Origin: Allobosea sp. CRIB-10 | GTDB taxonomy: Bacteria; Pseudomonadota; Alphaproteobacteria; Rhizobiales; Beijerinckiaceae | Assembly: GCF_900112185.1 (NCBI RefSeq) | Contig: NZ_FOKP01000027.1 | Location: forward strand, 1 to 64,000 | Direction of reading: 5' to 3' | DNA: 64,000 nucleotides | Shown here: positions 33,641 through 41,608 of the stretch, in pieces | Layout of the letters: each line of letters begins with the position of its first letter | Numbering within the stretch: the stretch's first letter is position 1 | Position numbers and translations under genes: made by a program | The notes under the pieces: generated by a model | Databases searched by the model: none | What the model saw: the letters and a program-made list of their open reading frames with translations, nothing else | Told to the model about the DNA's origin: nothing

Positions 33641-34684
33641 TCACCGCCAGTTGACCGGGCCGCCGCGGCGCGGACCGGGCTTGGCGCCACCATTGGCCTT
33701 GATCCCACGCAGGATCTTCTCGGGCGTGATCGGCAACTCGTCGACCCGGACGCCGACAGCGTTGTAGACGGCGTTGGCGATCGCCGGCAGCACCGGGTTG
33801 GCGCACATCTCGCCCGGACCCTTGCCGCCGAACGGCCCGTCCGGCGCCGGCCGCTCCAGCACGGTGACGTGATAGGGCGCGATGTCGCCCGGCCCCGGCA
33901 TCAGGTACTCGTTGAAGTCGCGCGGGCCGTGGTCGGGGCTGGGATAGTACGGCTCCGGCGTCTCATAGAGGGCGTGGCTGATGCCCATCCAGGCTCCGCC
34001 GACCAGCTGCTGCTCGACCATGCGCGGGTTGATGACGCGGCCGAGCTCGTAGGCGCTGGTCATCCTGAGCACCTCGACCTCGCCGGTCTCGTCGTCGACG
34101 CTGACATCCGCGACGAGGCAGGCATGGGCGAAGGCGGTGTTCGGGTTCATCTCGCCGGTCTCTGCATCGACGGCCGAAAGCGGGATCAGGAAGATGCCGC
34201 GCCCGGCGATGGTCTTGCCTTGCTTGAACTGCGCCGCCTGCGCCGTCGCCTTGACCGTGATGCTGCGCGAGGGCGCGCCGCGGACATGGATGTTGCCGCG
34301 CCCGTCGGTGACGAGGTCGGCGGCATTGACCTCCAACTCCTCGGCCGCGGCTTCGAGCAGCACGCCGCGGGCCTCGCGGGCGGCGACGATGATGGCGTTG
34401 CCCATGCGGTGGGTGCCGCGCGAGGCGAAGGAGCCCATGTCGTGCGGGCCGGTGTCGCTGTCGGCGGTGTCGACATACACATCCTCGATGGGCACGCCGA
34501 GCGTCTCTGCCGCGATCTGGCGCGAGACCTGCTTCATGCCCTGGCCGAGATCTATCGCCGAGAGCGCGACGGTGAACTTGCCGTCCGGGTTGGAATGGAT
34601 CAGCGCCTGGCTCGGATCGCCGCCCAGGTTCATGCCGATCGGGTAGTTGACCGAGGCCATGCCGCGGCCTTCGTGACGGGCCAT
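33641..34684 (-). CDS. Molybdenum hydroxylase large subunit, C-terminal half (split gene)
   Basis: A 347-residue protein equal to the second half of xanthine-dehydrogenase/CoxL-type subunits. It carries GDPSQALIHSNPDGKFTV, the cofactor-binding AIDLGQGMKQVSRQIAAETLG, and the C-terminal FGGKGPGEMCANPVLPAIANAVYNAVG with the catalytic Glu of the Mo site. The ATG at 34684 comes 1 nt after the stop of the N-terminal-half gene, with GAGGAGG inside that gene's end. The clean ribosome binding site argues for a deliberate split, as in the NdhL/NdhM subunits of Eubacterium nicotinate dehydrogenase, and not a sequencing error. Confidence 0.88.
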   Translation of the reverse strand: MARHEGRGMASVNYPIGMNLGGDPSQALIHSNPDGKFTVALSAIDLGQGMKQVSRQIAAETLGVPIEDVYVDTADSDTGPHDMGSFASRGTHRMGNAIIVAAREARGVLLEAAAEELEVNAADLVTDGRGNIHVRGAPSRSITVKATAQAAQFKQGKTIAGRGIFLIPLSAVDAETGEMNPNTAFAHACLVADVSVDDETGEVEVLRMTSAYELGRVINPRMVEQQLVGGAWMGISHALYETPEPYYPSPDHGPRDFNEYLMPGPGDIAPYHVTVLERPAPDGPFGGKGPGEMCANPVLPAIANAVYNAVGVRVDELPITPEKILRGIKANGGAKPGPRRGGPVNWR

Positions 34685-34685
34685 C

Positions 34686-36452
34686 TCAGCGCCTCCTCGT
34701 GCCGAAGACCGACGAGAACCGCACCGCGCCATGCTGGGTCTGCGCGGGTGCGGCCGGCGGTGGCGAGGCAGGCAGCGGGCTCGCCGGTTGATGGACGGGC
34801 GCTGGCGAATACGAACCGGGCGGCTGATAGGGCGGCGGCGCAGGCTGATAAGCCGGAGGTGGCGGCGCTGCCGGCCGCTGCGGTTCGTAGCGCGGCACCT
34901 GCGTCGGCGCGGCGCGGCCGTCGCGGGCGCCTTCCATCACCGGCTGCTTGCTCGGCGCAATCCTTGTCGTGCCGGCCGGCAGCACCTGCGTCACCGGCCC
35001 ATTGCGCGAGTCGGGCCGGCCGATCTGGCCGCGGGCGTCGAGCTGGGTCGCCGGGATCTGCGAGCGCTCGCCGGCGCCGCCGCCGAGCAGCGAGGAGGCC
35101 CGCTTGGCCTGCTCGGAGAGCGGCCAGTTCGCCTTCTCGGCCGCGACCTGCACGCATTCGACCAGCGCCGTGTTCTTGGCGGCGCGCCGATGCGGTTTCA
35201 TGTCCCCGTCGCGATAAGCGTTGAGGATCCGGAACTCCATCGGGTCCATGTTCGCGGCCTCGGCGAGGCGGTCCATCTGGACCTCGAGCGCGAAGTCGAC
35301 CGCGGTGACGCCGAAGCCGCGCATCGCGGTCGAGGGGCAGCGATTGGTGTAGGAGACGTAGATGTCGGAGGCGACGTTGGGGATCCAGTACGGCCCCGGC
35401 ACATGCGCCGTGCACTTGATCGCGGCGTAGCTGGACAGGCGCGTATAGGCGCCGGCGTCGAAATAGCTGCGGATATGGCGGGCAACAATCCGCCCGTCGC
35501 GCATCAATCCGTCCTTGATGTAGATGCGCTCTGCCCCGCGCGGCGAGCCGTAGAGCATCTCCTCCTCGCGATCGAGCACGAAGCGCACCGGGCGGCCGGT
35601 CAGCATGGCGCCGAGCACGGCGAGCGGCTCGGTCAGCGAGTCGACCTTGCCGCCGAAGCCGCCGCCGACCGTGCCGCCGATGAAATGCAGCTGGTTCGAC
35701 TCGACGTCGACGATCTTGGCGGTCGTGCCCAGCGCGAAGAACAGGCCCTGGGCGCAGGAGTGCACGACATACCGGCCGTTCTGTTCGGGCGCCGCGATCG
35801 AGCCGTTGGTCTCGGTCGGCGCATGCTCGATCGGCGACATCTGGTAACGATGTTCCATCACGATGTCGGCGCCGGCGAAGCCGCGCTCGACATCGCCGAA
35901 GCGCAGCTTCTGATGGTCGAAGCGCTCGTGATATTCGAAGTAGTTGCCGGGATAGGTCTCGTTGACCACCGGCGCGCCGGCTTTCAGCGTCTCCTCGACA
36001 TCGAACACCGCCGGCAGCGGGTCATAGTCGATACGCACCAGCTTGCGGGCCGCCTGCGCCTGCGCCTCGCTGTCGGCGAGGATCGCGACGACCGGCTCGC
36101 CCTTGTAAGCGACCTTGTTCACCGCCAGCGACGGCTCGTCGTCCTTGCCGAAATTGATCAGGCTGAGCAGCGTGTTCTTGTTCACGGGCACATCGGCGCC
36201 GCGCAGCACGCGCTTGACGCCCGGCGCGCGCTCGGCCGCCGAGGTATCGATCGCGCGGATACGGGCATGGTGATGCGGGCTGCGCACCACCTTGAGATGC
36301 AGCATGCCGTCGAAGGCGTGATCGTCGAAGAAGCGGGTCCGCGCCGTGACATGGCCCGGCATGTCCTGGCGCTGCACGCCCTTGCCGACGACGTTGAGAT
36401 TGTCGTCGCGCTCGTCGGCGAAGAGGTCCTTGCGCATCTCCATCGTTGTCAT
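34686..36452 (-). CDS. Molybdenum hydroxylase large subunit, N-terminal half with proline-rich tail
   Basis: A 588-residue protein. Residues 1 to about 445 correspond to the N-terminal Mo-subunit domain of xanthine dehydrogenase/CoxL enzymes: VVGKGVQRQDMPGHVTARTRF, VRSPHHHARI, FIGGTVGGGFGGK (cofactor binding) and STAMRGFGVTAVDFALE. The AMRGFG loop is of the heterocycle-hydroxylase kind, not the AYRCSFR loop of form I CO dehydrogenase. About residues 446-588 are a low-complexity tail rich in Pro, Ala, Gln and Tyr (for example PPPPAYQPAPPPYQPPG), which normal subunits lack. Start is ATG 36452, 11 nt after the 2Fe-2S gene. Confidence 0.88.
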   Translation of the reverse strand: MTTMEMRKDLFADERDDNLNVVGKGVQRQDMPGHVTARTRFFDDHAFDGMLHLKVVRSPHHHARIRAIDTSAAERAPGVKRVLRGADVPVNKNTLLSLINFGKDDEPSLAVNKVAYKGEPVVAILADSEAQAQAARKLVRIDYDPLPAVFDVEETLKAGAPVVNETYPGNYFEYHERFDHQKLRFGDVERGFAGADIVMEHRYQMSPIEHAPTETNGSIAAPEQNGRYVVHSCAQGLFFALGTTAKIVDVESNQLHFIGGTVGGGFGGKVDSLTEPLAVLGAMLTGRPVRFVLDREEEMLYGSPRGAERIYIKDGLMRDGRIVARHIRSYFDAGAYTRLSSYAAIKCTAHVPGPYWIPNVASDIYVSYTNRCPSTAMRGFGVTAVDFALEVQMDRLAEAANMDPMEFRILNAYRDGDMKPHRRAAKNTALVECVQVAAEKANWPLSEQAKRASSLLGGGAGERSQIPATQLDARGQIGRPDSRNGPVTQVLPAGTTRIAPSKQPVMEGARDGRAAPTQVPRYEPQRPAAPPPPAYQPAPPPYQPPGSYSPAPVHQPASPLPASPPPAAPAQTQHGAVRFSSVFGTRRR

Positions 36453-36463
36453 GGCGACCTCCC

Positions 36464-36946
36464 TCAGGCTCGGCGCGCGCCGGGCGCGTTCGCCGCGGCG
36501 AGGATGGCGGCGATGATCGGCTCGTAGCCGGTGCAGCGGCAGATATTGCCGCTGATCGCCTCGACGACCTCCTCGCGGCTTGGCTGCGGGTTCTTCGCCA
36601 GCAGCGCCCGCGCCGCGGTCAGCATGCCCGGCGTGCAGAAGCCGCATTGGGCGGCGAAATGTTCCATGAAGGCGTCCTGCAGCGGGTGCAGGTTCGGCCC
36701 ATCGGCCATGCCGGATGCGGTCTCGATCTGGCGCCCCTCACAGGACACTGCGAGCGTCAGGCAGGCGAGCTGCGGCTCGCCGTCGACGAGCACGGTGCAG
36801 ACGCCGCAGGTGCCCTGGCCGCAGCCATATTTCGGGCCGAAATCGCCGAGCCCGCGCCGGAGCGTGTCGAGCAGGTTGCTCGCCGGGTCGACGAAGGTGG
36901 CACGGTCGCTGCCGTTGAGGCGGAACTGGAGCGGGAGCTTGGCCAT
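36464..36946 (-). CDS. Molybdenum hydroxylase 2Fe-2S subunit (CoxS type)
   Basis: A 160-residue electron-transfer subunit. The plant-ferredoxin-type cluster is bound by Cys42, Cys47, Cys50 and Cys62 (GCGQGTCGVCT, QLACL), the proximal cluster by Cys101, Cys104, Cys136 and Cys138 (CGFCTPG, NICRCTGY). Length and spacing are normal. I start at ATG 36946 (MAKLPLQFRLNG); the longer frame is not supported. It lies between the FAD-subunit gene and the Mo-subunit halves. Confidence 0.95.
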   Translation of the reverse strand: MAKLPLQFRLNGSDRATFVDPASNLLDTLRRGLGDFGPKYGCGQGTCGVCTVLVDGEPQLACLTLAVSCEGRQIETASGMADGPNLHPLQDAFMEHFAAQCGFCTPGMLTAARALLAKNPQPSREEVVEAISGNICRCTGYEPIIAAILAAANAPGARRA

Positions 36947-36956
36947 CGGCGCCTCC

Positions 36957-37778
36957 TCAGCGCGGCTCGCCGGCGAGCAGCCGGCCGAGATGGACGGGGA
37001 GGATCTCGCGCCGGTACCACTCGCTGGCGATCGCGTCGGTGGCCGGGCGGCAGCCTTCGAGCGCCGCCTGCTTCGCCAGCTGGATCGCGGTGTGGTCGAG
37101 CGGCTTGCCGTCGAGCGCCCGCTCGACGCCGCGGGCGCGGATCGGTGTGGGGGCCATCGCGCCATAGGCGACGCGCGGCTGCGCGACGCGGCCGCCCGAC
37201 AGCGGCAGATGCGCCGCGATCGAGAGCAGCGAGATGCCCTTCGGCTTGACCCTGCTGATCTTGCGGAACTGGAACTCGGCCGGGTTCTGCGGCCGAGCGA
37301 ACTGCACCGCCGTCACCAGCCCCTGGCCGCCGCGCTCGCGGGCGCTGAGGAACTCCTCCAGCGCCACCGCCCGGCCCGAGCCATAGCCGGACTGCAGCAC
37401 GACCTGCGCATCGAGCGCCAGCAGCGCCACGGTGAAGTCGCCATAGGGCGCTGCCGCGAAGAGATTGCCGCCGATCGTCGCCATCGTCCGGACCGCCGGC
37501 CCGCCGATGGCGCGCGCCGCGGCATGCAGGCAAGCGAGATCGCGATTGGCCAGCACCATCGCCATGGTCACGCCGGCGCCGAGCTCGACGCGGGCGCCGC
37601 CAGCGCTCATCTGGCGGAAGGCCGGGTCGGTGACACGCACCAGCGTGCCCTCGGTCAAACGGCCCTCGTTGACGTCGCGCATCACGAGGGTCCCACCGCC
37701 GATCAGCAGCGCCTGGCGGTCGCCGGAGAGGATGCCGGCGGCTTCCGAGAGGCTGGCGCAGGTTCTGAGATCGAGCAT
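36957..37778 (-). CDS. Molybdenum hydroxylase FAD-binding subunit (CoxM type)
   Basis: A 273-residue flavoprotein subunit. The PCMH-type FAD domain shows LLIGGGTLVMRDVNEG (about 25-40) and RTMATIGGNLFAAAPYGDF (about 97-115). The C-terminal CO-dehydrogenase flavoprotein domain includes AEFQFRKISRVKPKGISLLS. It accepts electrons from the 2Fe-2S subunit and passes them to NAD or a membrane acceptor. Start ATG 37778 lies 1 nt after the stop of the SRPBCC gene. Confidence 0.93.
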   Translation of the reverse strand: MLDLRTCASLSEAAGILSGDRQALLIGGGTLVMRDVNEGRLTEGTLVRVTDPAFRQMSAGGARVELGAGVTMAMVLANRDLACLHAAARAIGGPAVRTMATIGGNLFAAAPYGDFTVALLALDAQVVLQSGYGSGRAVALEEFLSARERGGQGLVTAVQFARPQNPAEFQFRKISRVKPKGISLLSIAAHLPLSGGRVAQPRVAYGAMAPTPIRARGVERALDGKPLDHTAIQLAKQAALEGCRPATDAIASEWYRREILPVHLGRLLAGEPR

Positions 37779-37779
37779 G

Positions 37780-38232
37780 TCAGGCCTCCTCGCCGACGAT
37801 CGCCGGCAGGCGGCGCACCGCCTCGATGCCGTTGGTGTAGACCTCGTCACCGACGAGCCGGGCGAGCTCGGCCTCGCGTCCGGGCGGCGTGGTGAAGCGG
37901 CTTTCCCAGTGCCAGAAGCTGCGATTGCCGTCGGTCACCGGCAGCAAACGGACATGGGCGACATAGTTGAACAGCGGGATCGGCGTATCGAGCAGGCAGT
38001 AGCTGAAGGTCATCTCGAGGTCGGAGAGGGTCAGCAACTGCTCGCGCAGCTCGCTGCCGTCGCGCAGCACGAAGCGCCTGATGCAGCCTACTCGGTCGGA
38101 CGGGTAGGCGCGCTCGATCTCGCTCCTCGCCACGATCGGGTGCCAGCGGTCATGCCCGTTGAAGTCGCGCAGGACCGACCAGAGCCGGTCCACCGGCGCA
38201 TCGATGATCGTGCTGCGGACCACATGGGGCAT
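37780..38232 (-). CDS. SRPBCC family protein 2
   Basis: A 150-residue START/Bet v1-fold protein: IDAPVDRLWSVLRDFNGHDRWHP at the N-terminus, a central GCIRRFVLRDGSELREQLL, and a conserved C-terminal helix. It is a diverged paralogue of the adjacent 145-residue protein, so a duplication is likely. In CO-dehydrogenase clusters a protein of this fold (CoxG) tethers the enzyme to the membrane or binds quinone; others bind hydrophobic ligands. Located 2 nt after its paralogue and directly before the FAD-subunit gene. Confidence 0.87.
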   Translation of the reverse strand: MPHVVRSTIIDAPVDRLWSVLRDFNGHDRWHPIVARSEIERAYPSDRVGCIRRFVLRDGSELREQLLTLSDLEMTFSYCLLDTPIPLFNYVAHVRLLPVTDGNRSFWHWESRFTTPPGREAELARLVGDEVYTNGIEAVRRLPAIVGEEA

Positions 38233-38234
38233 GG

Positions 38235-38672
38235 CTATCCCCCAAAGGCGCGCTTGAGGGCGTCGAAGCCGCCCTGGAAGACATTGGTGCCGATACCGGC
38301 GACGAGCTCGGCTTCCTTGTCGGGCGCGCAATCGAAATCGGCCGACCATTCGATGAAGGTGCGCTCCTGGTCGGTGATCGGCGTCAGCCTGAGCGTCGCG
38401 ACATAGTTGGTCAGCGGCATCGGCGAATCCAGGATCGAATAGGTGCAGAACATGTCGTAGTCGGAGAGGCCGAGCAGCTGCTCGCGCAAGCGATCGCCGC
38501 TGCGCAGCGAGAAGGCGCGGATGCAGCCGACCTTGTCGGCCGGCTCGCCATTCTCGATCCGGCTCTCGGCGATGCGGGGATGCCAGTTCGGCAGGCCGTT
38601 GAAGTCGCGCACCCGGGCCCAGACCTTGGCGGCCGGGGCGGCGATGACGCTGGAAACGTAGACGCGGGCCAT
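38235..38672 (-). CDS. SRPBCC family protein 1
   Basis: A 145-residue START-like protein with VSSVIAAPAAKVWARVRDFNGLPNWHP, then GCIRAFSLRSGDRLREQLLGLSDYD. It shares order and many residues with SRPBCC protein 2, including RDFNG--WHP and GCIR. It follows the flotillin gene by 11 nt, placing a flotillin and two CoxG-like folds directly upstream of the hydroxylase. Likely a small-molecule-binding or membrane-recruiting accessory protein; no enzymatic motif is visible. Confidence 0.87.
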   Translation of the reverse strand: MARVYVSSVIAAPAAKVWARVRDFNGLPNWHPRIAESRIENGEPADKVGCIRAFSLRSGDRLREQLLGLSDYDMFCTYSILDSPMPLTNYVATLRLTPITDQERTFIEWSADFDCAPDKEAELVAGIGTNVFQGGFDALKRAFGG

Positions 38673-38683
38673 CTGTCAGCGCC

Positions 38684-41581
38684 TCACGACTTCTTGCCGG
38701 AGCCGGAGCGGTTGCCGCCGCCACCGTCGGGAGCGGGATCGCCGCCATCCTTGGGCTTGGCCGGCTGCGCTTCCTTGGCGACGCGCTGCATGTCGGAGGC
38801 CTCGCGCATCAGCCCGCCCATCTTGGCGAGATTGCCGCCCTCGATGCCGATTTCCTTCAGCACCTGGTCGATCATCGGCGCCTGCACGCGGTAGCGCAGC
38901 GCCGACTCGATGACCTCGTCGGTGGGCGAGCGTGCCGCCCCGCCTGTGCCGCTCGCTCCCGCCCCGCCGGCGAGCCCGTCGACATGGAGGATGCGGATGC
39001 CCTCGATCTTCTCCATCGGCTTGACGCTCTCGCGCACGATACCCTCGATCTTGTCGAGCAGGCGGCGACGGAACAGCCCGTAGCGGGCGCCGTCGCTGAG
39101 CACGTTCTCGGCCTCGTAGAGCAGCTTCTGCGCCTCGGCCTCGACGGCGCGGCGCACCTTCTCGGCTTCGGCCGCGATGCGCGCCTCCTCAGCAGCCTTC
39201 TCGGCAAGCAGTATCTCGACAGTCTTGCGCCGCTGGGCGCTCTCACTCTCGCGGACGGTCTTGACCTTCTCCTCGGCCTCGACCGCCTTGGCGCGGGCGA
39301 TCTCGGCATTGGCCTGCGCCGCCGATTCCTCCAGCGACTTGGCATAGAGCGCGATCGCCTTGTCCATGGCAGCGGACTCGACCTCGCGCTCGCGCTCGAT
39401 CTCGAGCTTGCGCAATTCGCGCTGGCGGCCGATGCGGGCCTCGTCGAGGCCGCGATCAGAGGAGATGCGGGCCCGCTCGACCTCCTCGTTCGAGGCGATC
39501 TGCGCTTCCTGCAGCGCCTGATTGCGGGCGATCTCCAATTGCTCAAGCGCGCGGCGGCGCTCGATCCGGACCGCTTCCAGCGCCTGCTCGCGGGCGATGT
39601 CGACGGTCTCGACCTGCTGGCGCGCCGTGATCTCGGCCTGGCGCAGCGCCTTGTCGGCGTCGGTACGCTCGACCTTCTTGGCGGCGAGCACGATGGCGCG
39701 CTCTTCCTCGGCGACCTCGACCGCCTTCTTCTGGGCGATCTGCAGCATCTCGCGCGTCTTGCTGGAGTCGATCCGCTCCTTCTCCAGCCCGAGCTCGGTG
39801 GCGATGCGCTGGCGCTCGACCGCGTCGCGGCGCTTCAGCTCGGCGGCGTCGAGATCGGCATTGCGCCGGATCTCGAGCTCCTTCGTCGCGAGCTCGGCGG
39901 CGATGCGCTCGGCCGCAACGACCTTCTCCTGCGCGATGCGGGCGGCTTCCGTCGCCTCGCGCGCCGAGATCTCGGCCGTGTCGATCGCCTGGTTGCGGGC
40001 GATCTCGAGATTGCGGACCTCCTCGTCGCGGCGGATGCGCTCGGCCGAGACGACCCGTTCCTGGCTGATCCGCGCCTTCTCGACCGTCTCGCGGGCGGCG
40101 ATCTCGGCGGCGTCGACCGTCTCGGTGCGCCCGATCTCCAGAAGGCGCTTGCGCTGCTCCAGCGCGATCCGGTCGGCCGTGATCACGTCTTCCTGGGCGA
40201 TGCGGGCCTTCTCGACTGCCTCGCGTGCCGCGATCTCGGCCTCGTCCAGGGCTCTGTTGCGGGCGATCTGGAGCGCACGGACGCGCTCCTCCTGCACGAT
40301 GCGCGCCGACTCCACCGCCTCGCGCGCCGCGATGTCCTCCTGGTCGAGCGTGCGGGTACGCTCGATCTCACGGTTGCGGACCTCCTGCTCGCGGGCGATG
40401 CGCTCGGCATTCACCGCGGTTTCCTGCAGGATGCGGGCCTTCTCGGTCGCCTCGCGCGCCTCGATCTCGGCGGCCTCCAGCACCCTGGTGCGCTCGATCT
40501 CCTTCTGCCGGATCTCGCGCTCGGAGGCGATGCGGGCGGCGTTGATCGCCTGCTCGTTGGCGATGCGCGCCTTCTCGACCTGCTCGCGGGCCGCGATCTC
40601 GGCTTCCTCGACGGCTTGTGTCCGTGCGATCTCCTGCTGGCGGATCTCCCGTTCCGAGGCGATGCGCGCCTCGCTGATCGCGCGCTCATTGGCGATGCGC
40701 GACTTCTCGATCTCCTCGCGCGAGGTGATCTGCGCCTGCTCGGCCTCGGTGTCGCGGACGGCGCGCTCGCGGGCGACCTCGGCGCGCTGCATGGCGCGCT
40801 TGATCTCGATCTCGCGCTGTTGCTCCAGCCGGGCCGCCTCGCTCTCGCGCTCGATGTCGAGCGCCTGGCGCTCGGCTTCGAGATTGCGGGTGCGGATGCG
40901 GATCATCGAGTCCTGCTCGATGTCGTTGCGCAGCTTCCGCTTGTCCTCGATCTCCTCGATGATCCGGGTCAGGCCGGCGGCGTCGAAGCGGTTGGACGGG
41001 TTGAAATATTGCAGGTCGGTCTGGTCGAGGTCGGTGAGCGCGACCGATTCCAGCACGAGGCCGTTCTGGTCGAGCGCCTCGGCGGCGGCGTCCTTGACGC
41101 GCTGGACGTAGGTTCCGCGCTTCTCATGCATCTCCTCCATCGTCATCTCGGAGGCGACGGTGCGCAGCGCCGAGATGAACTTGCCGGAGAGCAGCGCATT
41201 GAGCTGGTCCGGCTGCAGGGTGCGCCGGCCGAGCGTCGCGGCGGCGACCGAGACCGACTGCCGCTCCGGCTTCACCCGGACATAGAACTCGGCGTCGATG
41301 TCGACGCGCATGCGGTCGCGGGTGATCAGCGCATCGTTGTTCGCCCGCGTCACCGCGAGCTGCAGCACGTTCATGTTGACCGGCGTGACGTCGTGGATGA
41401 TCGGCAGCACGAAGGCGCCGCCATTGATCACGACCTTTTCGCCGAACAGGCCGGTGCGGACGAAGGAGACCTCCTTCGAGGAGCGGCGATAGAGCCAGTT
41501 CACCAGATAGACAACGATGGCGATGACGATCACCGCCACGATCAGCCAGAGGATCAGCGATCCGATCAGTTGCCCGGTCAT
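38684..41581 (-). CDS. Giant flotillin (SPFH domain) with long hendecad coiled coil
   Basis: A 965-residue membrane scaffold, nearly twice the usual 500-550 residues of bacterial flotillins. Residues about 6-30 are one transmembrane helix (LIGSLILWLIVAVIVIAIVVY). The SPFH domain follows (FGEKVVINGGAFVLPIIHDV, LQLAVTRANNDALITRDRMRVDIDAEFYVRV, about 45-230). Residues 282-578 are 27 tandem 11-residue units, arranged mostly in 44-residue blocks such as EAEIAAREQVEKARI; a further charged coiled coil runs to about 850. A flotillin-like C-terminal region and a Gly/Lys-rich end close it. Expected in the inner membrane. Its position before the SRPBCC and hydroxylase genes suggests that it organises the enzyme at the membrane. 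Confidence 0.92.
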   Translation of the reverse strand: MTGQLIGSLILWLIVAVIVIAIVVYLVNWLYRRSSKEVSFVRTGLFGEKVVINGGAFVLPIIHDVTPVNMNVLQLAVTRANNDALITRDRMRVDIDAEFYVRVKPERQSVSVAAATLGRRTLQPDQLNALLSGKFISALRTVASEMTMEEMHEKRGTYVQRVKDAAAEALDQNGLVLESVALTDLDQTDLQYFNPSNRFDAAGLTRIIEEIEDKRKLRNDIEQDSMIRIRTRNLEAERQALDIERESEAARLEQQREIEIKRAMQRAEVARERAVRDTEAEQAQITSREEIEKSRIANERAISEARIASEREIRQQEIARTQAVEEAEIAAREQVEKARIANEQAINAARIASEREIRQKEIERTRVLEAAEIEAREATEKARILQETAVNAERIAREQEVRNREIERTRTLDQEDIAAREAVESARIVQEERVRALQIARNRALDEAEIAAREAVEKARIAQEDVITADRIALEQRKRLLEIGRTETVDAAEIAARETVEKARISQERVVSAERIRRDEEVRNLEIARNQAIDTAEISAREATEAARIAQEKVVAAERIAAELATKELEIRRNADLDAAELKRRDAVERQRIATELGLEKERIDSSKTREMLQIAQKKAVEVAEEERAIVLAAKKVERTDADKALRQAEITARQQVETVDIAREQALEAVRIERRRALEQLEIARNQALQEAQIASNEEVERARISSDRGLDEARIGRQRELRKLEIEREREVESAAMDKAIALYAKSLEESAAQANAEIARAKAVEAEEKVKTVRESESAQRRKTVEILLAEKAAEEARIAAEAEKVRRAVEAEAQKLLYEAENVLSDGARYGLFRRRLLDKIEGIVRESVKPMEKIEGIRILHVDGLAGGAGASGTGGAARSPTDEVIESALRYRVQAPMIDQVLKEIGIEGGNLAKMGGLMREASDMQRVAKEAQPAKPKDGGDPAPDGGGGNRSGSGKKS
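39848..40738 (-). repeat. Tandem 132-bp (44-residue) repeats inside the flotillin gene
   Basis: The stretch encodes residues 282-578 as seven tandem units: 44, 44, 44, 33, 44, 44 and 44 residues. Each unit begins near (A/E/T)AEI(A/S)ARE and ends near (L/V/I)(D/E). Every unit is a multiple of 11 residues, and the total of 297 is exactly 27 x 11. The single 33-residue unit lost one hendecad without breaking the register. Confidence 0.85.
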
Positions 41582-41608
41582 GTCAGCATCCTCCCGCCCG
41601 TGCCCGGG

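Noticed and set aside
34680-34690. A frameshift artefact splitting the Mo-hydroxylase large subunit
   Set aside because: The upstream half ends in a long non-homologous proline-rich tail and the downstream half has its own GAGGAGG and ATG, which a simple indel would not create. It remains worth resequencing.
34731-36527. A 598-codon plus-strand open frame opposite the Mo-subunit genes
   Set aside because: It is Arg/Gly/His-rich antisense sequence without recognisable domains, opposite a gene with all Mo-cofactor motifs.
39848-40738. 132-bp tandem repeats considered as a CRISPR array or satellite
   Set aside because: The repeats are contiguous, diverged and in frame with an 11-residue protein periodicity; there are no unique spacers of constant length.
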